A stretch of DNA of 11,376 nucleotides from Treponema sp. (lineage in GTDB: Bacteria > Spirochaetota > Spirochaetia > Treponematales > Breznakiellaceae), in the NCBI GenBank assembly GCA_031263265.1, contig JAISGE010000011.1, positions 1-11,376 of the forward strand, given 5' to 3'. This document shows, one piece after another, positions 1 to 6,949 of this stretch; position 1 is the first letter of the stretch; every line of letters begins with the position of its first letter. Under the pieces are notes generated by a model. It searched no databases, was not told the DNA's origin, and worked only from the letters and a program-made list of their open reading frames with translations. A program made the translations under genes and the position numbers.

Positions 1-2
1 AA

Positions 3-62
3 CCATATTTAACTGTTGGGCTTGAACCATTAAGGGATATAACAAAAAATGATACGTGGTGA
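3..62 (+). CDS. Possible 3' end of an antitoxin gene (5' end outside window)
   Basis: An open frame enters from the left edge and stops at 60-62, overlapping the start of the MazF-like frame at 49 by 14 bases. The visible tail ends in RDITKNDTW. A short frame overlapping the 5' end of a MazF toxin is the usual arrangement for the cognate antitoxin of a type II toxin-antitoxin operon, so this is probably its C-terminus. Only 19 codons are visible and I recognise no domain; the call rests on position and overlap. It could be a chance open frame. Confidence 0.33.
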   Translation, partial: PYLTVGLEPLRDITKNDTW

Positions 63-319
63 AATATGGTGGGTTGATTACGGTATTCCGTATGGAAGTG
101 AACCTGGATACAGACGACCCGTAATAATAATGCAAGCCTGGGAATATATTTATAAGCAAAAAAGATTCAAAACTGACTAAAGATTCTGTAATATTAATAT
201 CACAGACCGGTGTAATTGATAAAGAAAGACTAATAGAAAAAGTTACAAAAATAAATAATGATATAATGGGCAAAATAGAAAATAGTATAATTTTTATACT
301 TGGAATAAAAAATATATAA
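49..319 (+). pseudogene. MazF/PemK-type endoribonuclease toxin, internally deleted and frameshifted
   Basis: The start at 49 reads MIRGEIWWVDYGIPYGSEPG then YRRPVIIMQ, the typical N-terminus of MazF/PemK mRNA interferases: a GEIWWVD strand, then G(S)EPG and RRPV. The frame stops at 178-180 after 43 residues. From about 137 a different frame reads PGNIFISKKDSKLTKDSVI, followed by a QTGVIDKERLIEKV segment, and ends at 317-319. That is the normal C-terminal half of the family, including the DSxxxxDSVI and IDKERL motifs. Joining the halves leaves about 25 codons missing between the 'VIIMQ' strand and 'PGN', and the join is out of frame. The full family is about 110 residues; this locus encodes only separated ends. 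The toxin is therefore inferred to be inactive. Its antitoxin probably lies just upstream. Family assignment is firm; the extent of the loss is estimated from family memory, not alignment. Confidence 0.82.
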
Positions 320-336
320 AAACGGCCCAACTGCAC

Positions 337-480
337 ATAACGAGGCTGTCGAATTAATCTGTTTTAATGCCTTGGGGTACTTGTATAGCGGTTGTTCGAT
401 TGCTTGTGGATTAATTCGACAGTCTCAACAGGACTGTTTACGCTTCGCCGCCAAGACTTCACAAAGAGTCTGAACGTTAT
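337..480 (+). other. attC-like (integron cassette recombination) site, speculative
   Basis: Directly after the toxin remnant, ATAAC at 337-341 and GTTAT at 476-480 form complementary outer boxes. If the inverted-repeat element at 342-426 and one AAC copy are removed, the outer boxes enclose GGACT (inner left) and AGTCT (inner right), giving a short imperfect stem with an extra base in the left inner box, as attC sites have. Toxin-antitoxin genes are common cargo of Treponema integron cassettes. Against it, the spacers are unequal and the boxes match the textbook GTTRRRY/RYYYAAC cores only partly. Confidence 0.18.
342..426. repeat. 85-bp inverted-repeat (MITE-like) element flanked by AAC
   Basis: The left end 342-359 (GAGGCTGTCGAATTAATC) and right end 409-426 (GATTAATTCGACAGTCTC) are 18-bp inverted repeats with one mismatch, separated by 49 bases with no reading frame of note. 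AAC occurs directly outside both ends (339-341 and 427-429), as expected of a 3-bp target duplication. Size, terminal repeats and duplication fit a non-autonomous miniature element, although a long hairpin of other origin is possible. The outermost bases (GAGGCTGT...ACAGNCTC) are shared with the larger element at 10793-10910. Confidence 0.6.
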
Positions 481-510
481 ACGAAATTTTTATAAAACGC
501 TTAACACAAT

Positions 511-1881
511 TTATTCCTTGTACACAGTTTCGGGGATTGCCGTAGGTGCATTTGAAATAACCTGTTTTTTCATTTTAAAATAAATAATGCAAAGTATTAT
601 CGAAAATGCGGTTGAAATTGGCGAAGCAAACCCAATTTGTAACATGGAAACTCCTGGTATTTTACTGACAAAATAGGAAAAAGGAATACGCACGAGAAAT
701 GCAGCAAGAATACCTTGAACCAAGACAAATATCGTGTTTCCACAACCATTAAAATAACCCATAAAGCAAAACAAAAAACAAACAAGAAGACAATCAATGG
801 AATAGGCTTTCATGTATTCCGCACAAGCCGCAATTACTTCAATGTCATTGGAAAATATTCCCGCAAGAATGTGGCCATGCCAAAATGAAAAAATAAAACA
901 GACAATCCCAAAAACAAGAGAAGAACTTATAGCGTAATACATACCTTTTTTTGCCCGATCAGGTTTATGCGCGCCAATATTCTGAGCGGTAAACGTTGAT
1001 ACCGATGACATATACGACATTGGTATCAGCATAATAAATATTACAATTTTCTCATTAATACCAATTGCCGCAGACGCAACAAGCCCAAGGGAATTTATAA
1101 TTGAAGTAATAATGAGGAAAGAAAGATTGGTTAAAGTATCTTGAAAGGCAAGGGGAGCGCCAAACCTTACTATGTTCGCAATTTCCATTGGGTGAAACCG
1201 GATACTTTTTATTGAGAAGGAAAAAGGCAATCCTTTTGCCTTAATTATTATAAGCGATAATATGACACTTACGGCCTGTGCAAAGACCGTTGCAATCGCG
1301 GCACCCGCGGCATCAAGATTAAAAATGCCTACCAGTAGTAAATCACCTATAATATTTACAATACAGGCAATGGCTACAAAACAAAGCGGTAATTTTGAAT
1401 TGCCAATGCCTCTGAAGATTCCGCTTATCAGATTGTATGCCACAATAAAGCCAGTTCCCGCTGAACAAATCAAGATATATTGTATTGATTTATCAAATGC
1501 CACTTCAGGAGTATGCATTAATTTCACTATGGGTGTTACAAATACCACCATGATTATAGTAATAGCAACTGCCACTACCGTAAACAAGCATATTGATGCC
1601 CCTACTGTTTTTTCAGCTCGCTTGGTTTGTTTTGCACCCATTATTTGTCCAATCATTATGGTTGTGCCCATAGTAAGTCCGGTAATAATACCGGTAATGG
1701 TCTGCATGACTTGGCTGCCAATTGCTACGGCTGATACGCTTGAAGTATCACCGAAATAACCAACTACTATTAGATCAACCGCCCCATACATAGCCTGCAA
1801 GAAAATTGCAAATAAAATAGGAAGCGTAAATTTTAATAAAGGGAAAAAATATCCTCCCTTGGTAAAATCAAAGCTTTGCAT
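511..1881 (-). CDS. MATE-family multidrug/toxin efflux transporter
   Basis: This 456-residue membrane protein is predicted to export cationic drugs or metabolites in exchange for Na+ or H+ at the inner membrane. The N-terminus (LLKFTLPILFAIFLQAMYGA then VDLIVVGYFGD), the stretch AVAIGSQVMQTITGIITGL and the internal repetition of the two halves are typical of MATE proteins of the DinF/NorM superfamily, with about 12 hydrophobic segments and a length in the usual 440-470 range. I chose the ATG at 1879-1881 over an upstream in-frame ATG at 1929. It has a strong GGAGGA ribosome binding site 9 bases upstream, whereas the longer start would lie inside the structured leader. The gene stands alone, divergent from xdhA, and is AT-rich compared with the xdh and guaD genes, which suggests acquisition. 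Substrate cannot be told from sequence. Confidence 0.93.
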   Translation of the reverse strand: MQSFDFTKGGYFFPLLKFTLPILFAIFLQAMYGAVDLIVVGYFGDTSSVSAVAIGSQVMQTITGIITGLTMGTTIMIGQIMGAKQTKRAEKTVGASICLFTVVAVAITIIMVVFVTPIVKLMHTPEVAFDKSIQYILICSAGTGFIVAYNLISGIFRGIGNSKLPLCFVAIACIVNIIGDLLLVGIFNLDAAGAAIATVFAQAVSVILSLIIIKAKGLPFSFSIKSIRFHPMEIANIVRFGAPLAFQDTLTNLSFLIITSIINSLGLVASAAIGINEKIVIFIMLIPMSYMSSVSTFTAQNIGAHKPDRAKKGMYYAISSSLVFGIVCFIFSFWHGHILAGIFSNDIEVIAACAEYMKAYSIDCLLVCFLFCFMGYFNGCGNTIFVLVQGILAAFLVRIPFSYFVSKIPGVSMLQIGFASPISTAFSIILCIIYFKMKKQVISNAPTAIPETVYKE

Positions 1882-1890
1882 AACAACTAT

Positions 1891-1896
1891 TCCTCC
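1891..1896 (-). promoter_or_regulatory. Ribosome binding site GGAGGA of the MATE gene
   Basis: GGAGGA lies 9 bases from the ATG at 1879-1881 on the minus strand. It fixes that ATG as the start rather than the upstream in-frame one. Confidence 0.8.
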
Positions 1897-1897
1897 G

Positions 1898-1924
1898 AAA
1901 AAAAGGCCGGATAAAATACCGGGC
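1898..1924 (-). terminator. Terminator-like hairpin in the MATE leader (attenuator candidate)
   Basis: Read on the minus strand, GCCCGG (1924-1919), an 8-base loop TATTTTAT, then CCGGCC (1910-1905) form a stem with one mismatch, followed at once by seven Ts (1904-1898). The T-run ends next to the ribosome binding site, so termination here would cut off MATE expression just before its coding region. The stem is short, so its efficiency is uncertain. Confidence 0.45.
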
Positions 1925-1960
1925 GACACCCGACCTTGTAATTGCGATTACACGCCCTCC
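1898..1960 (-). promoter_or_regulatory. Structured leader with alternative hairpins upstream of the MATE gene
   Basis: On the minus strand this leader contains a 6-bp hairpin TGTAAT-CGCA-ATTACA (1952-1937). It sits inside an outer 5-bp stem GGGCG (1957-1953) pairing with CGCCC (1925-1921). The same CGCCC region can instead pair with CGGG (1932-1929), or serve as the left arm of the terminator-like stem at 1924-1905. These three pairings exclude each other, as in a cis-regulatory RNA that chooses between antitermination and termination. I could not match it to a riboswitch class I know, including guanidine, purine, preQ1 and fluoride types. No convincing promoter could be fixed in the AT-rich DNA upstream (about 1965-2010). 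Confidence 0.4.
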
Positions 1961-2068
1961 AATGCACTTTTAAAATATACTATTTTTTCCTTATCAATAG
2001 TTTGACATCATATATAGAAACAGGAACAAAGGGACGTGCACCCCACCCTTTACCCCGCGGCAATCACG

Positions 2069-2097
2069 TTGCCCACCGCAGGTGCTTGTATTATAAT
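2069..2097 (+). promoter_or_regulatory. Candidate sigma-70 promoter of xdhABC, close to the start codon
   Basis: A perfect -10 box TATAAT lies at 2092-2097, with TTGCCC (4 of 6 to consensus) at 2069-2074 and a 17-base spacer. Only six bases separate the -10 box from the xdhA ATG, so transcription would start at or beside the start codon. A consensus TTGACA at 2002-2007 has no good -10 box at proper distance. No binding site for a purine regulator was recognised in the 1961-2068 stretch. Confidence 0.5.
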
Positions 2098-2103
2098 AGA
2101 AAG

Positions 2104-4392
2104 ATGAGCATCGGACAGAGTGTGCCCCGGGTTGATGCCTATGAAAAGGTTACGGGCAGGGCAAAATATACCGGCGACCTGGTAGAACGGGATGCCCTCA
2201 TCGGGAGGGTACTCCATGCCAGCATTGCCCACGGCCTGGTAAGAGGTATAGATAGTACTGAGGCGGAACAGATCCCGGGGGTGGTGCAGATCATAACGTG
2301 CTTCGATGTGCCGGATATTTCCTTCCCGACCGCAGGGCACCCTTGGTCCACGGATCCGAGCCACCAGGATCCTGCGGATCGGAAACTCTTAAACCGCCGG
2401 GTCAGGTTGTACGGAGATGATATCGCGGTGGTAGTGGCTGAGGACGAAGTAGCCGCTGCCCAGGCACTGAGGGCCATCAAGGTGGATTATGAGACCTATC
2501 CTATACTGCTCAGTCCTGAAGCGGCCATGCAGGAAGGAGCGCCACTCATCCACGAGAACTGCCCCCGAAACATCCTCAAGCATACCGCTATGGAAGACGG
2601 CGATTTTGAAGCCGCGACTGGGGAGAGAGGACTCCTGTACTTTGAGGAGACCTATGAAACCCAGCCTGTGCAGCACTGCCATATTGAACCGGTAATATCC
2701 TTTGCCTACATGGAAAACGGGCGGATAGTGGTGGTCTCCTCTACCCAAATCCCCCATATTGTACGGCGCATCGTTGCCCAGGCCCTGGGGCTTCCCTGGG
2801 GTAAGGTGCGTATTATCAAACCCTTTGTAGGAGGTGGTTTTGGCAACAAACAGGACGCGCTCTATGAACCCCTCAATGCCTACCTCTCTCTGCGTTTAGG
2901 TGGACGTTTGGTGAAACTGGAATTAAGCCGGGAGGAGATCTTTTTTGCCACCCGGGTGCGGCATGGGATGCAGATCCGGCTTTCTGCTTATGTACGTCCC
3001 AACGGCAGGATCGTAGCCCGGCAGTACCGGGCCTACTCAAACCAAGGGGCTTATGGTTCTCATGGGCATAGCATTGCCGCCAAAGGAACCAACGTGTTCC
3101 GCCAGTTGTACCAGGATGAAAAGGCCCGAAAACTGGACATTTTTACGGTCTATACGAACACCGCCACTGCCGGGGCTATGCGGGGATATGGCACTCCCCA
3201 GGCGGTGTTTGCCATTGAATCCCAGATGGAAGATATAGCATACACGCTTAACCTAGACCCTATTGAATTCCGTTTTATGAACCTTATGCCCCAGGGTTTT
3301 CGGGATCCCTTTTCCAAGAATGTCAACTACTTTGATTCCTTTCATCAGTGTGTGGAGCAAGGCAAGGCCTACATCCACTGGGAGGAAAAAAGACAGGCCT
3401 ATCAGGGTCAGACCGGCCCGGTACGCCGGGGTGTGGGGATGGCCCTGTTTTGGTACAATACCGCGGTATGGCCGATTTCAATTGAAGTCTCCTCCTGTAG
3501 GATGGTGCTGAATCAGGATGGAAGCCTGCAAGTCCAACTGGGGGAGACTGAAATCGGTCAGGGGGCAGATACGATCTTTGCCCAGATGACCAGCGAAACC
3601 TTGGGGGTGCTGCTGGAACAGGTGCATGTTATAAGCACGCAGGACACGGACATTACCCCCTTTGGTACTGGGGCTTATGGTTCCCGGCAAAGCTATGTGG
3701 GAGGAATGGCCATACAGAAAACCGCGCACCTGCTCAAGGACAAGATTTTGGACCTTGCGGCAAGCTACACCGGTATGCAAACCTCGGCACTGGATATTCA
3801 TGCAGGGATCATTGTGCTGCGCTCCCTACATGACAAGCCTTTGATGAGTTTGGGGGAACTGGCTACCGAGGTGCTTTACAGTCCGGTCCATGCGGAACAT
3901 CTCACCGCGGAAACTACCCTGCAAGCCAAGAGCAATGCCTACAGTTTCGGCTGTGCTTTTGCAGAAGTTGAAGTGGACATCCCTTTGGGGAAAGTACGGC
4001 TCGTGGATATGATCAACGTCCATGACTGCGGCAGGCTGCTTAATCCCCAGCTTGCCCAGGCCCAGGTCCATGGGGGCATGAGTATGGCGATTGGGTATGG
4101 GCTTTCAGAACAACTCCTCTATGATCCCAAGACCGGCAGGCTCTTAAACGGTACGTTTCTTGATTACAAACTGGCTACGAGCATGGATCATCCCCATCTT
4201 GCTACGGCGTTTGTTGAGAATTATGAACCTACCGGTGCGTACGGCAGCAAAGCTCTAGGGGAACCTCCGGCAGTGCCTGGGGCGCCGGCGATTCGTAATG
4301 CGGTACTCCATGCCACCGGTGTGGGGATACCCTGCATCCCCTTAACACCCCATGTCTTGGTTCCGGCTTTTAAACAAGCCGGGCTTATCTGA
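2104..4392 (+). CDS. xdhA: Xanthine dehydrogenase, molybdenum-binding subunit
   Basis: This is the catalytic large subunit (762 residues) of a cytoplasmic three-subunit xanthine dehydrogenase. It hydroxylates hypoxanthine and xanthine to urate at a molybdopterin cofactor. The N-terminus MSIGQSVPRVDAYEKVTGRA matches the start of E. coli XdhA (about 750 residues). Cofactor motifs follow in order: GGGFGNKQD from residue 243, AMRGYGTPQ around 358-366, GETEIGQGADT around 480-490, and KALGEPP with the presumed catalytic Glu at 720. AMRGYGTPQ is of the xanthine dehydrogenase type, not the form I CO dehydrogenase signature. The frame stays open upstream to a TTG at 1942, but those 54 residues look like translated intergenic DNA and are not in the family. 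The ATG at 2104 has no clear Shine-Dalgarno site, consistent with a leaderless mRNA. It heads the xdhABC operon, with xdhB starting 9 bases after its stop. A close relative such as another purine hydroxylase is possible. Confidence 0.94.
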   Translation: MSIGQSVPRVDAYEKVTGRAKYTGDLVERDALIGRVLHASIAHGLVRGIDSTEAEQIPGVVQIITCFDVPDISFPTAGHPWSTDPSHQDPADRKLLNRRVRLYGDDIAVVVAEDEVAAAQALRAIKVDYETYPILLSPEAAMQEGAPLIHENCPRNILKHTAMEDGDFEAATGERGLLYFEETYETQPVQHCHIEPVISFAYMENGRIVVVSSTQIPHIVRRIVAQALGLPWGKVRIIKPFVGGGFGNKQDALYEPLNAYLSLRLGGRLVKLELSREEIFFATRVRHGMQIRLSAYVRPNGRIVARQYRAYSNQGAYGSHGHSIAAKGTNVFRQLYQDEKARKLDIFTVYTNTATAGAMRGYGTPQAVFAIESQMEDIAYTLNLDPIEFRFMNLMPQGFRDPFSKNVNYFDSFHQCVEQGKAYIHWEEKRQAYQGQTGPVRRGVGMALFWYNTAVWPISIEVSSCRMVLNQDGSLQVQLGETEIGQGADTIFAQMTSETLGVLLEQVHVISTQDTDITPFGTGAYGSRQSYVGGMAIQKTAHLLKDKILDLAASYTGMQTSALDIHAGIIVLRSLHDKPLMSLGELATEVLYSPVHAEHLTAETTLQAKSNAYSFGCAFAEVEVDIPLGKVRLVDMINVHDCGRLLNPQLAQAQVHGGMSMAIGYGLSEQLLYDPKTGRLLNGTFLDYKLATSMDHPHLATAFVENYEPTGAYGSKALGEPPAVPGAPAIRNAVLHATGVGIPCIPLTPHVLVPAFKQAGLI

Positions 4393-4401
4393 GGGCCTAC
4401 G

Positions 4402-5283
4402 ATGTATGATATAGCAGCGTTATACGAAGCGGAAAGTGTGGAGCACGCCATTGCCCTCTTGGAGGAACACCAGGAGAGCCGGATCATCGCGGGGGGAAGT
4501 GATGTATTGATTCACCTCAGAGCAGGCAAACTTGTAGGAGCGGTACTGGTGAGTATCCAGAAATTGGATGCATTGCGGGGTATTTCCCTTGAGCAGGATG
4601 GATCCATCCGTATCGGGGCGCTCACGAGTTTTTCCCGGATTACCCAAGACCCCCTGATCCAAACGCATCTTGGGGTCTTAGGAGAGGCGGTTTCTTTGAT
4701 AGGCGGGCCTCAGATCAGGAATATCGGTACTATAGGCGGGAATACCTGTAATGGCGTGAGTTCTGCAGACAGCGGGGCAACCCTCATGGCCTTGGATGCG
4801 ATCATGGAATACCGGGGGCCTAAGGGGGTACGGCTGGTGCCTATCCAAGAGCATTATGTTGGTCCGGGGAAAACCGCGTTGAGCCATGAAGAACTGCTCA
4901 CGGCCATAACCATACCCCAAGAAAGCTACCGGCGTTGTTACGGCCATTACCTGAAATACGCCATGCGAAATGCTATGGATATCGCCACCTTGGGCTGTTC
5001 GGTGAATGTACGGCTCACCGAGGATAACCAGTATCTGGAACGGGTTCGTATTGGTTTTGGGGTGGCAGGTCCGGTGCCGATGCGGTCCCCCCACGCAGAG
5101 GCTGCACTCCAAGGAAAGCCGGTCAGTGAAGCAAGCCTTTGCTTGGCAGGTACCACGGTTCTCAAGGATGTACAGCCCCGTTCAAGCTGGCGGGCCAGTA
5201 AGGACTTGCGCGTACACCTGGTGGAAGAACTGACCAAACGGGCATTAGCCTGTTCCATACGCCATGCAGGAGGGCTTATATGA
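4402..5283 (+). CDS. xdhB: Xanthine dehydrogenase, FAD-binding subunit
   Basis: This 293-residue medium subunit carries FAD and passes electrons from the iron-sulfur subunit to NAD+. It matches E. coli XdhB closely along its length (292 residues). The FAD pyrophosphate loop is AGGSDVLIHLR at 30-40. The second FAD motif is GGPQIRNIGTIGG at 101-113, continuing into NTCNGVSSADS. LKYAMRNAMDIATLGCS near 184-200 and PRSSWRASK in the C-terminal domain are typical of this family. The start lies 9 bases after the xdhA stop, with GAGGG overlapping the end of xdhA as the likely ribosome binding site. The gene ends in a four-base ATGA overlap with xdhC, which points to translational coupling. Confidence 0.94.
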   Translation: MYDIAALYEAESVEHAIALLEEHQESRIIAGGSDVLIHLRAGKLVGAVLVSIQKLDALRGISLEQDGSIRIGALTSFSRITQDPLIQTHLGVLGEAVSLIGGPQIRNIGTIGGNTCNGVSSADSGATLMALDAIMEYRGPKGVRLVPIQEHYVGPGKTALSHEELLTAITIPQESYRRCYGHYLKYAMRNAMDIATLGCSVNVRLTEDNQYLERVRIGFGVAGPVPMRSPHAEAALQGKPVSEASLCLAGTTVLKDVQPRSSWRASKDLRVHLVEELTKRALACSIRHAGGLI

Positions 5284-5786
5284 GTCAAGCAAGACCTGAG
5301 GGACATTCCCGGCAATGGGTATTAGTACACTGTGTCATCAATGGGAGACCTACCGAAACCATGGTGGATGTCCGGGCATCCCTAGCGGATATGCTTCGTG
5401 CTGAGTATCGGTTGACCAGCGTGAAGCAAGGCTGTGGGGTGGGTGAATGTGGAGCCTGTACAGTACTCATCAATGGGGAATCCATTAATTCCTGCATTTA
5501 CCTTGCCGTATGGGCGGAGGGCAAGGAAATCCGTACCCTGGAAGGGGTCGCTGGAGCAAACGGGGACCTTTCTGCGGTACAACAGGCCTTTGTTGAAGAA
5601 GGGGCCATACAATGCGGGTTCTGTACCCCTGGGTTTGTGATGACTGCAGAAGAGATTGCCGCAACAGGCAAAAAGTACACCGATGAAGAACTGCGGAAAC
5701 TGCTTTCTGGCCATTTATGCCGGTGTACCGGCTACGAAAACATCCTCAAGGCGGTGAAGCAGGTCGCCGGCACGAGCACCGAGTAA
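5280..5786 (+). CDS. xdhC: Xanthine dehydrogenase, 2Fe-2S iron-sulfur subunit
   Basis: This small subunit (168 residues; E. coli XdhC is about 159) holds the two 2Fe-2S clusters that relay electrons from the molybdenum centre to FAD. The plant-ferredoxin-type cluster uses Cys52, Cys57, Cys60 and Cys72 in GCGVGECGACTVLINGESIN plus the following SC. The second cluster, in the helical domain, uses Cys112 and Cys115 (QCGFCTPGF) and Cys147 and Cys149 (CRCTGY). All eight cysteines are present, so the subunit looks functional. AVWAEGKEIRTLEG is shared almost word for word with E. coli. The ATG overlaps the xdhB stop by four bases. No XDH maturation or molybdopterin genes occur in the window; they must be elsewhere. 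The symbol follows E. coli naming; in some genera xdhC names a maturation factor. Confidence 0.94.
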   Translation: MSQARPEGHSRQWVLVHCVINGRPTETMVDVRASLADMLRAEYRLTSVKQGCGVGECGACTVLINGESINSCIYLAVWAEGKEIRTLEGVAGANGDLSAVQQAFVEEGAIQCGFCTPGFVMTAEEIAATGKKYTDEELRKLLSGHLCRCTGYENILKAVKQVAGTSTE

Positions 5787-5820
5787 ACCATAGCCGGCGG
5801 GGTGTTTTCAGGGCTTTTTT
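5765..5820 (+). terminator. Possible weak terminator after xdhC
   Basis: CGCCGGC (5765-5771, inside the end of xdhC) can pair with GCCGGCG (5793-5799). A run of seven Ts (5815-5821) follows after GGGC. The loop is long and the T-run is not directly behind the stem; a shorter AGCC/GGCT stem (5792-5795 with 5812-5815) ends at the T-run. It is a plausible end of the xdh transcript but a poor match to a classical terminator. Confidence 0.3.
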
Positions 5821-5868
5821 TAACCGATAGTATGGGTATAGTTTAGAAAATAAAAAAGGAATAACACG

Positions 5869-6456
5869 ATGATAGGTATGTACCGGTTTCAGTATCTGCT
5901 TGTTTTGGTCTGTCTTTGGGTTGCCGCCTTTGGAATGGCCCAAACCGTTCCCGATGAAGGCGGCTCAACTACCGGCAATGTTGAAGAAAAGCCGGAGCTT
6001 CCCCGGGTGTACCGGGAACTTTCCCTGGGCATGAGCCTTGAAGACCTGAAAAAAGCCCTGGAGCAGGATGAGCTTTTTCGCTTCCGGGGAGACCGGGATG
6101 TTTCGTTCCTGCCTATCGGGGAGCAGAACGTGGTTGAAACCACTGGTTTTTCCTTTATTAAGCGGGCGCTGTTTCAACTCCGGTCTGGGGCCCTCTTTGC
6201 CATGACCTTTACCATGAATACAGAACTGGTGGATCATTATTCGATCTTCACGGCCTTGGTGAAAAAATACGGAGAGCCGGATTTCCTTGATCCTAAGCAG
6301 GCGGTTTGGGAATCAGCAGCTACCCGGATCGCCATTGAACGGCCTTTGACGGTAAAATATATGGATATGCAGGTGTTTAATGAATTCCTTGATACCGCTC
6401 AAACAAAAGAATCCCAAGACATGCGTTTACAAGAGGATTTCTTGAATGGATTTTAA
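5869..6456 (+). CDS. Exported protein of unknown function
   Basis: This 195-residue protein has a clear signal peptide: MYRF, a hydrophobic stretch LLVLVCLWVAAFG, and a likely cleavage after GMA at residue 24. It should therefore be released into the periplasm; there is no lipobox cysteine. The mature part begins with a Gly/Glu-rich linker, then VYRELSLGMSLEDLKKALEQ and an alternation of strands and helices, ending in charged residues. I do not recognise the family; the 'LGMSLEDLKKAL' helix recalls small periplasmic proteins with a repeat-like alpha-beta fold, but I would not name one. The start has AAAGGA (5855-5860) 8 bases upstream. An internal ATG at 5878 is the only close alternative. 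Its last 11 bases overlap the DUF192 gene, which suggests co-translation and related jobs in the envelope. It is probably the first gene of a transcript that continues into guaD. Confidence 0.82.
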   Translation: MIGMYRFQYLLVLVCLWVAAFGMAQTVPDEGGSTTGNVEEKPELPRVYRELSLGMSLEDLKKALEQDELFRFRGDRDVSFLPIGEQNVVETTGFSFIKRALFQLRSGALFAMTFTMNTELVDHYSIFTALVKKYGEPDFLDPKQAVWESAATRIAIERPLTVKYMDMQVFNEFLDTAQTKESQDMRLQEDFLNGF

Positions 6457-6943
6457 CGGGTTGTTCCGGGTTTTCCTGCCTGTTCAGCGGAGAAAGCAGC
6501 GCGGGATCGGCCTTATATGGTGCCTCTGTTTTGTCCTAACCGGGGTACATTGTATGGCTCGAGGTTTGACTTTTGAAACCCGAGAATTAACGATTGAAAC
6601 CACCCAGGGGATGCTGATACCCTTGAGCGTTGAGATTGCCCGGACTGATGAGGAACGATCCCAGGGCCTTATGAACCGGAAGAGCCTTGCAGATGGTAAG
6701 GGAATGCTCTTTGTGTTTGAAAAAGATCAAATCCTGTCTTTCTGGATGAAAAACACGCTCATTCCCCTTTCTATCGCTTTTATTTCCGCTGAAGGAAAGA
6801 TCCTCGAAATCCACGATATGGAGCCGGGAAACATAAACCCCCTCCATTCAAGCCGCTCGGCCCGGTATGCCCTTGAAACCCCCCGGTCCTGGTTCGTCCG
6901 GGCTGGGGTTGCCGTGGGGGACATCCTGCAGGGGGAATGGTAG
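6446..6943 (+). CDS. DUF192 family protein, probably membrane-anchored or exported
   Basis: This 165-residue protein has the full DUF192 domain from about residue 48 to the C-terminus: VEIARTDEERSQGLMNR at 62-78, GMLFVFE at 86-92, SFWMKNTLIPLSIAFI at 98-113 and ARYALE at 139-144. The biochemical role of DUF192 is unknown. The N-terminus has a basic stretch (RRKQRG, 15-20) followed by a hydrophobic run IGLIWCLCFVLTGV, so it is either exported or tethered, with the domain in the periplasm. The VHC sequence at 34-36 is not a good lipobox. GAGGA at 6433-6437 lies 8 bases before the ATG, inside the end of the upstream gene, supporting this start and the 11-base overlap. The stop is six bases before the guaD ATG. 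Confidence 0.88.
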   Translation: MDFNGLFRVFLPVQRRKQRGIGLIWCLCFVLTGVHCMARGLTFETRELTIETTQGMLIPLSVEIARTDEERSQGLMNRKSLADGKGMLFVFEKDQILSFWMKNTLIPLSIAFISAEGKILEIHDMEPGNINPLHSSRSARYALETPRSWFVRAGVAVGDILQGEW

Positions 6944-6949
6944 GGTATC

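Noticed and set aside
471..485. loxP- or dif-like half site (CGTTATACGAAAT)
   Set aside because: Only one arm is present, with no inverted partner at the required 6-8 base spacing.
1262..1759. Open frame of 165 codons on the plus strand inside the MATE gene
   Set aside because: It lies fully opposite a well-supported transporter gene and its product has no recognisable domain or ribosome binding site.
1882..1929. Longer start for the MATE gene at 1929
   Set aside because: The extra 16 residues translate the terminator-like stem and the ribosome binding site; the ATG at 1881 has a strong GGAGGA at good distance.
1942..2103. N-terminal extension of xdhA from a TTG at 1942
   Set aside because: The 54 extra residues have no family counterpart and cross the MATE leader and the promoter; the conserved XdhA N-terminus starts at the ATG at 2104.
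1961..2103. Purine riboswitch upstream of the xdh operon
   Set aside because: The conserved three-way junction sequences are absent, and the likely promoter leaves no room for an mRNA leader.
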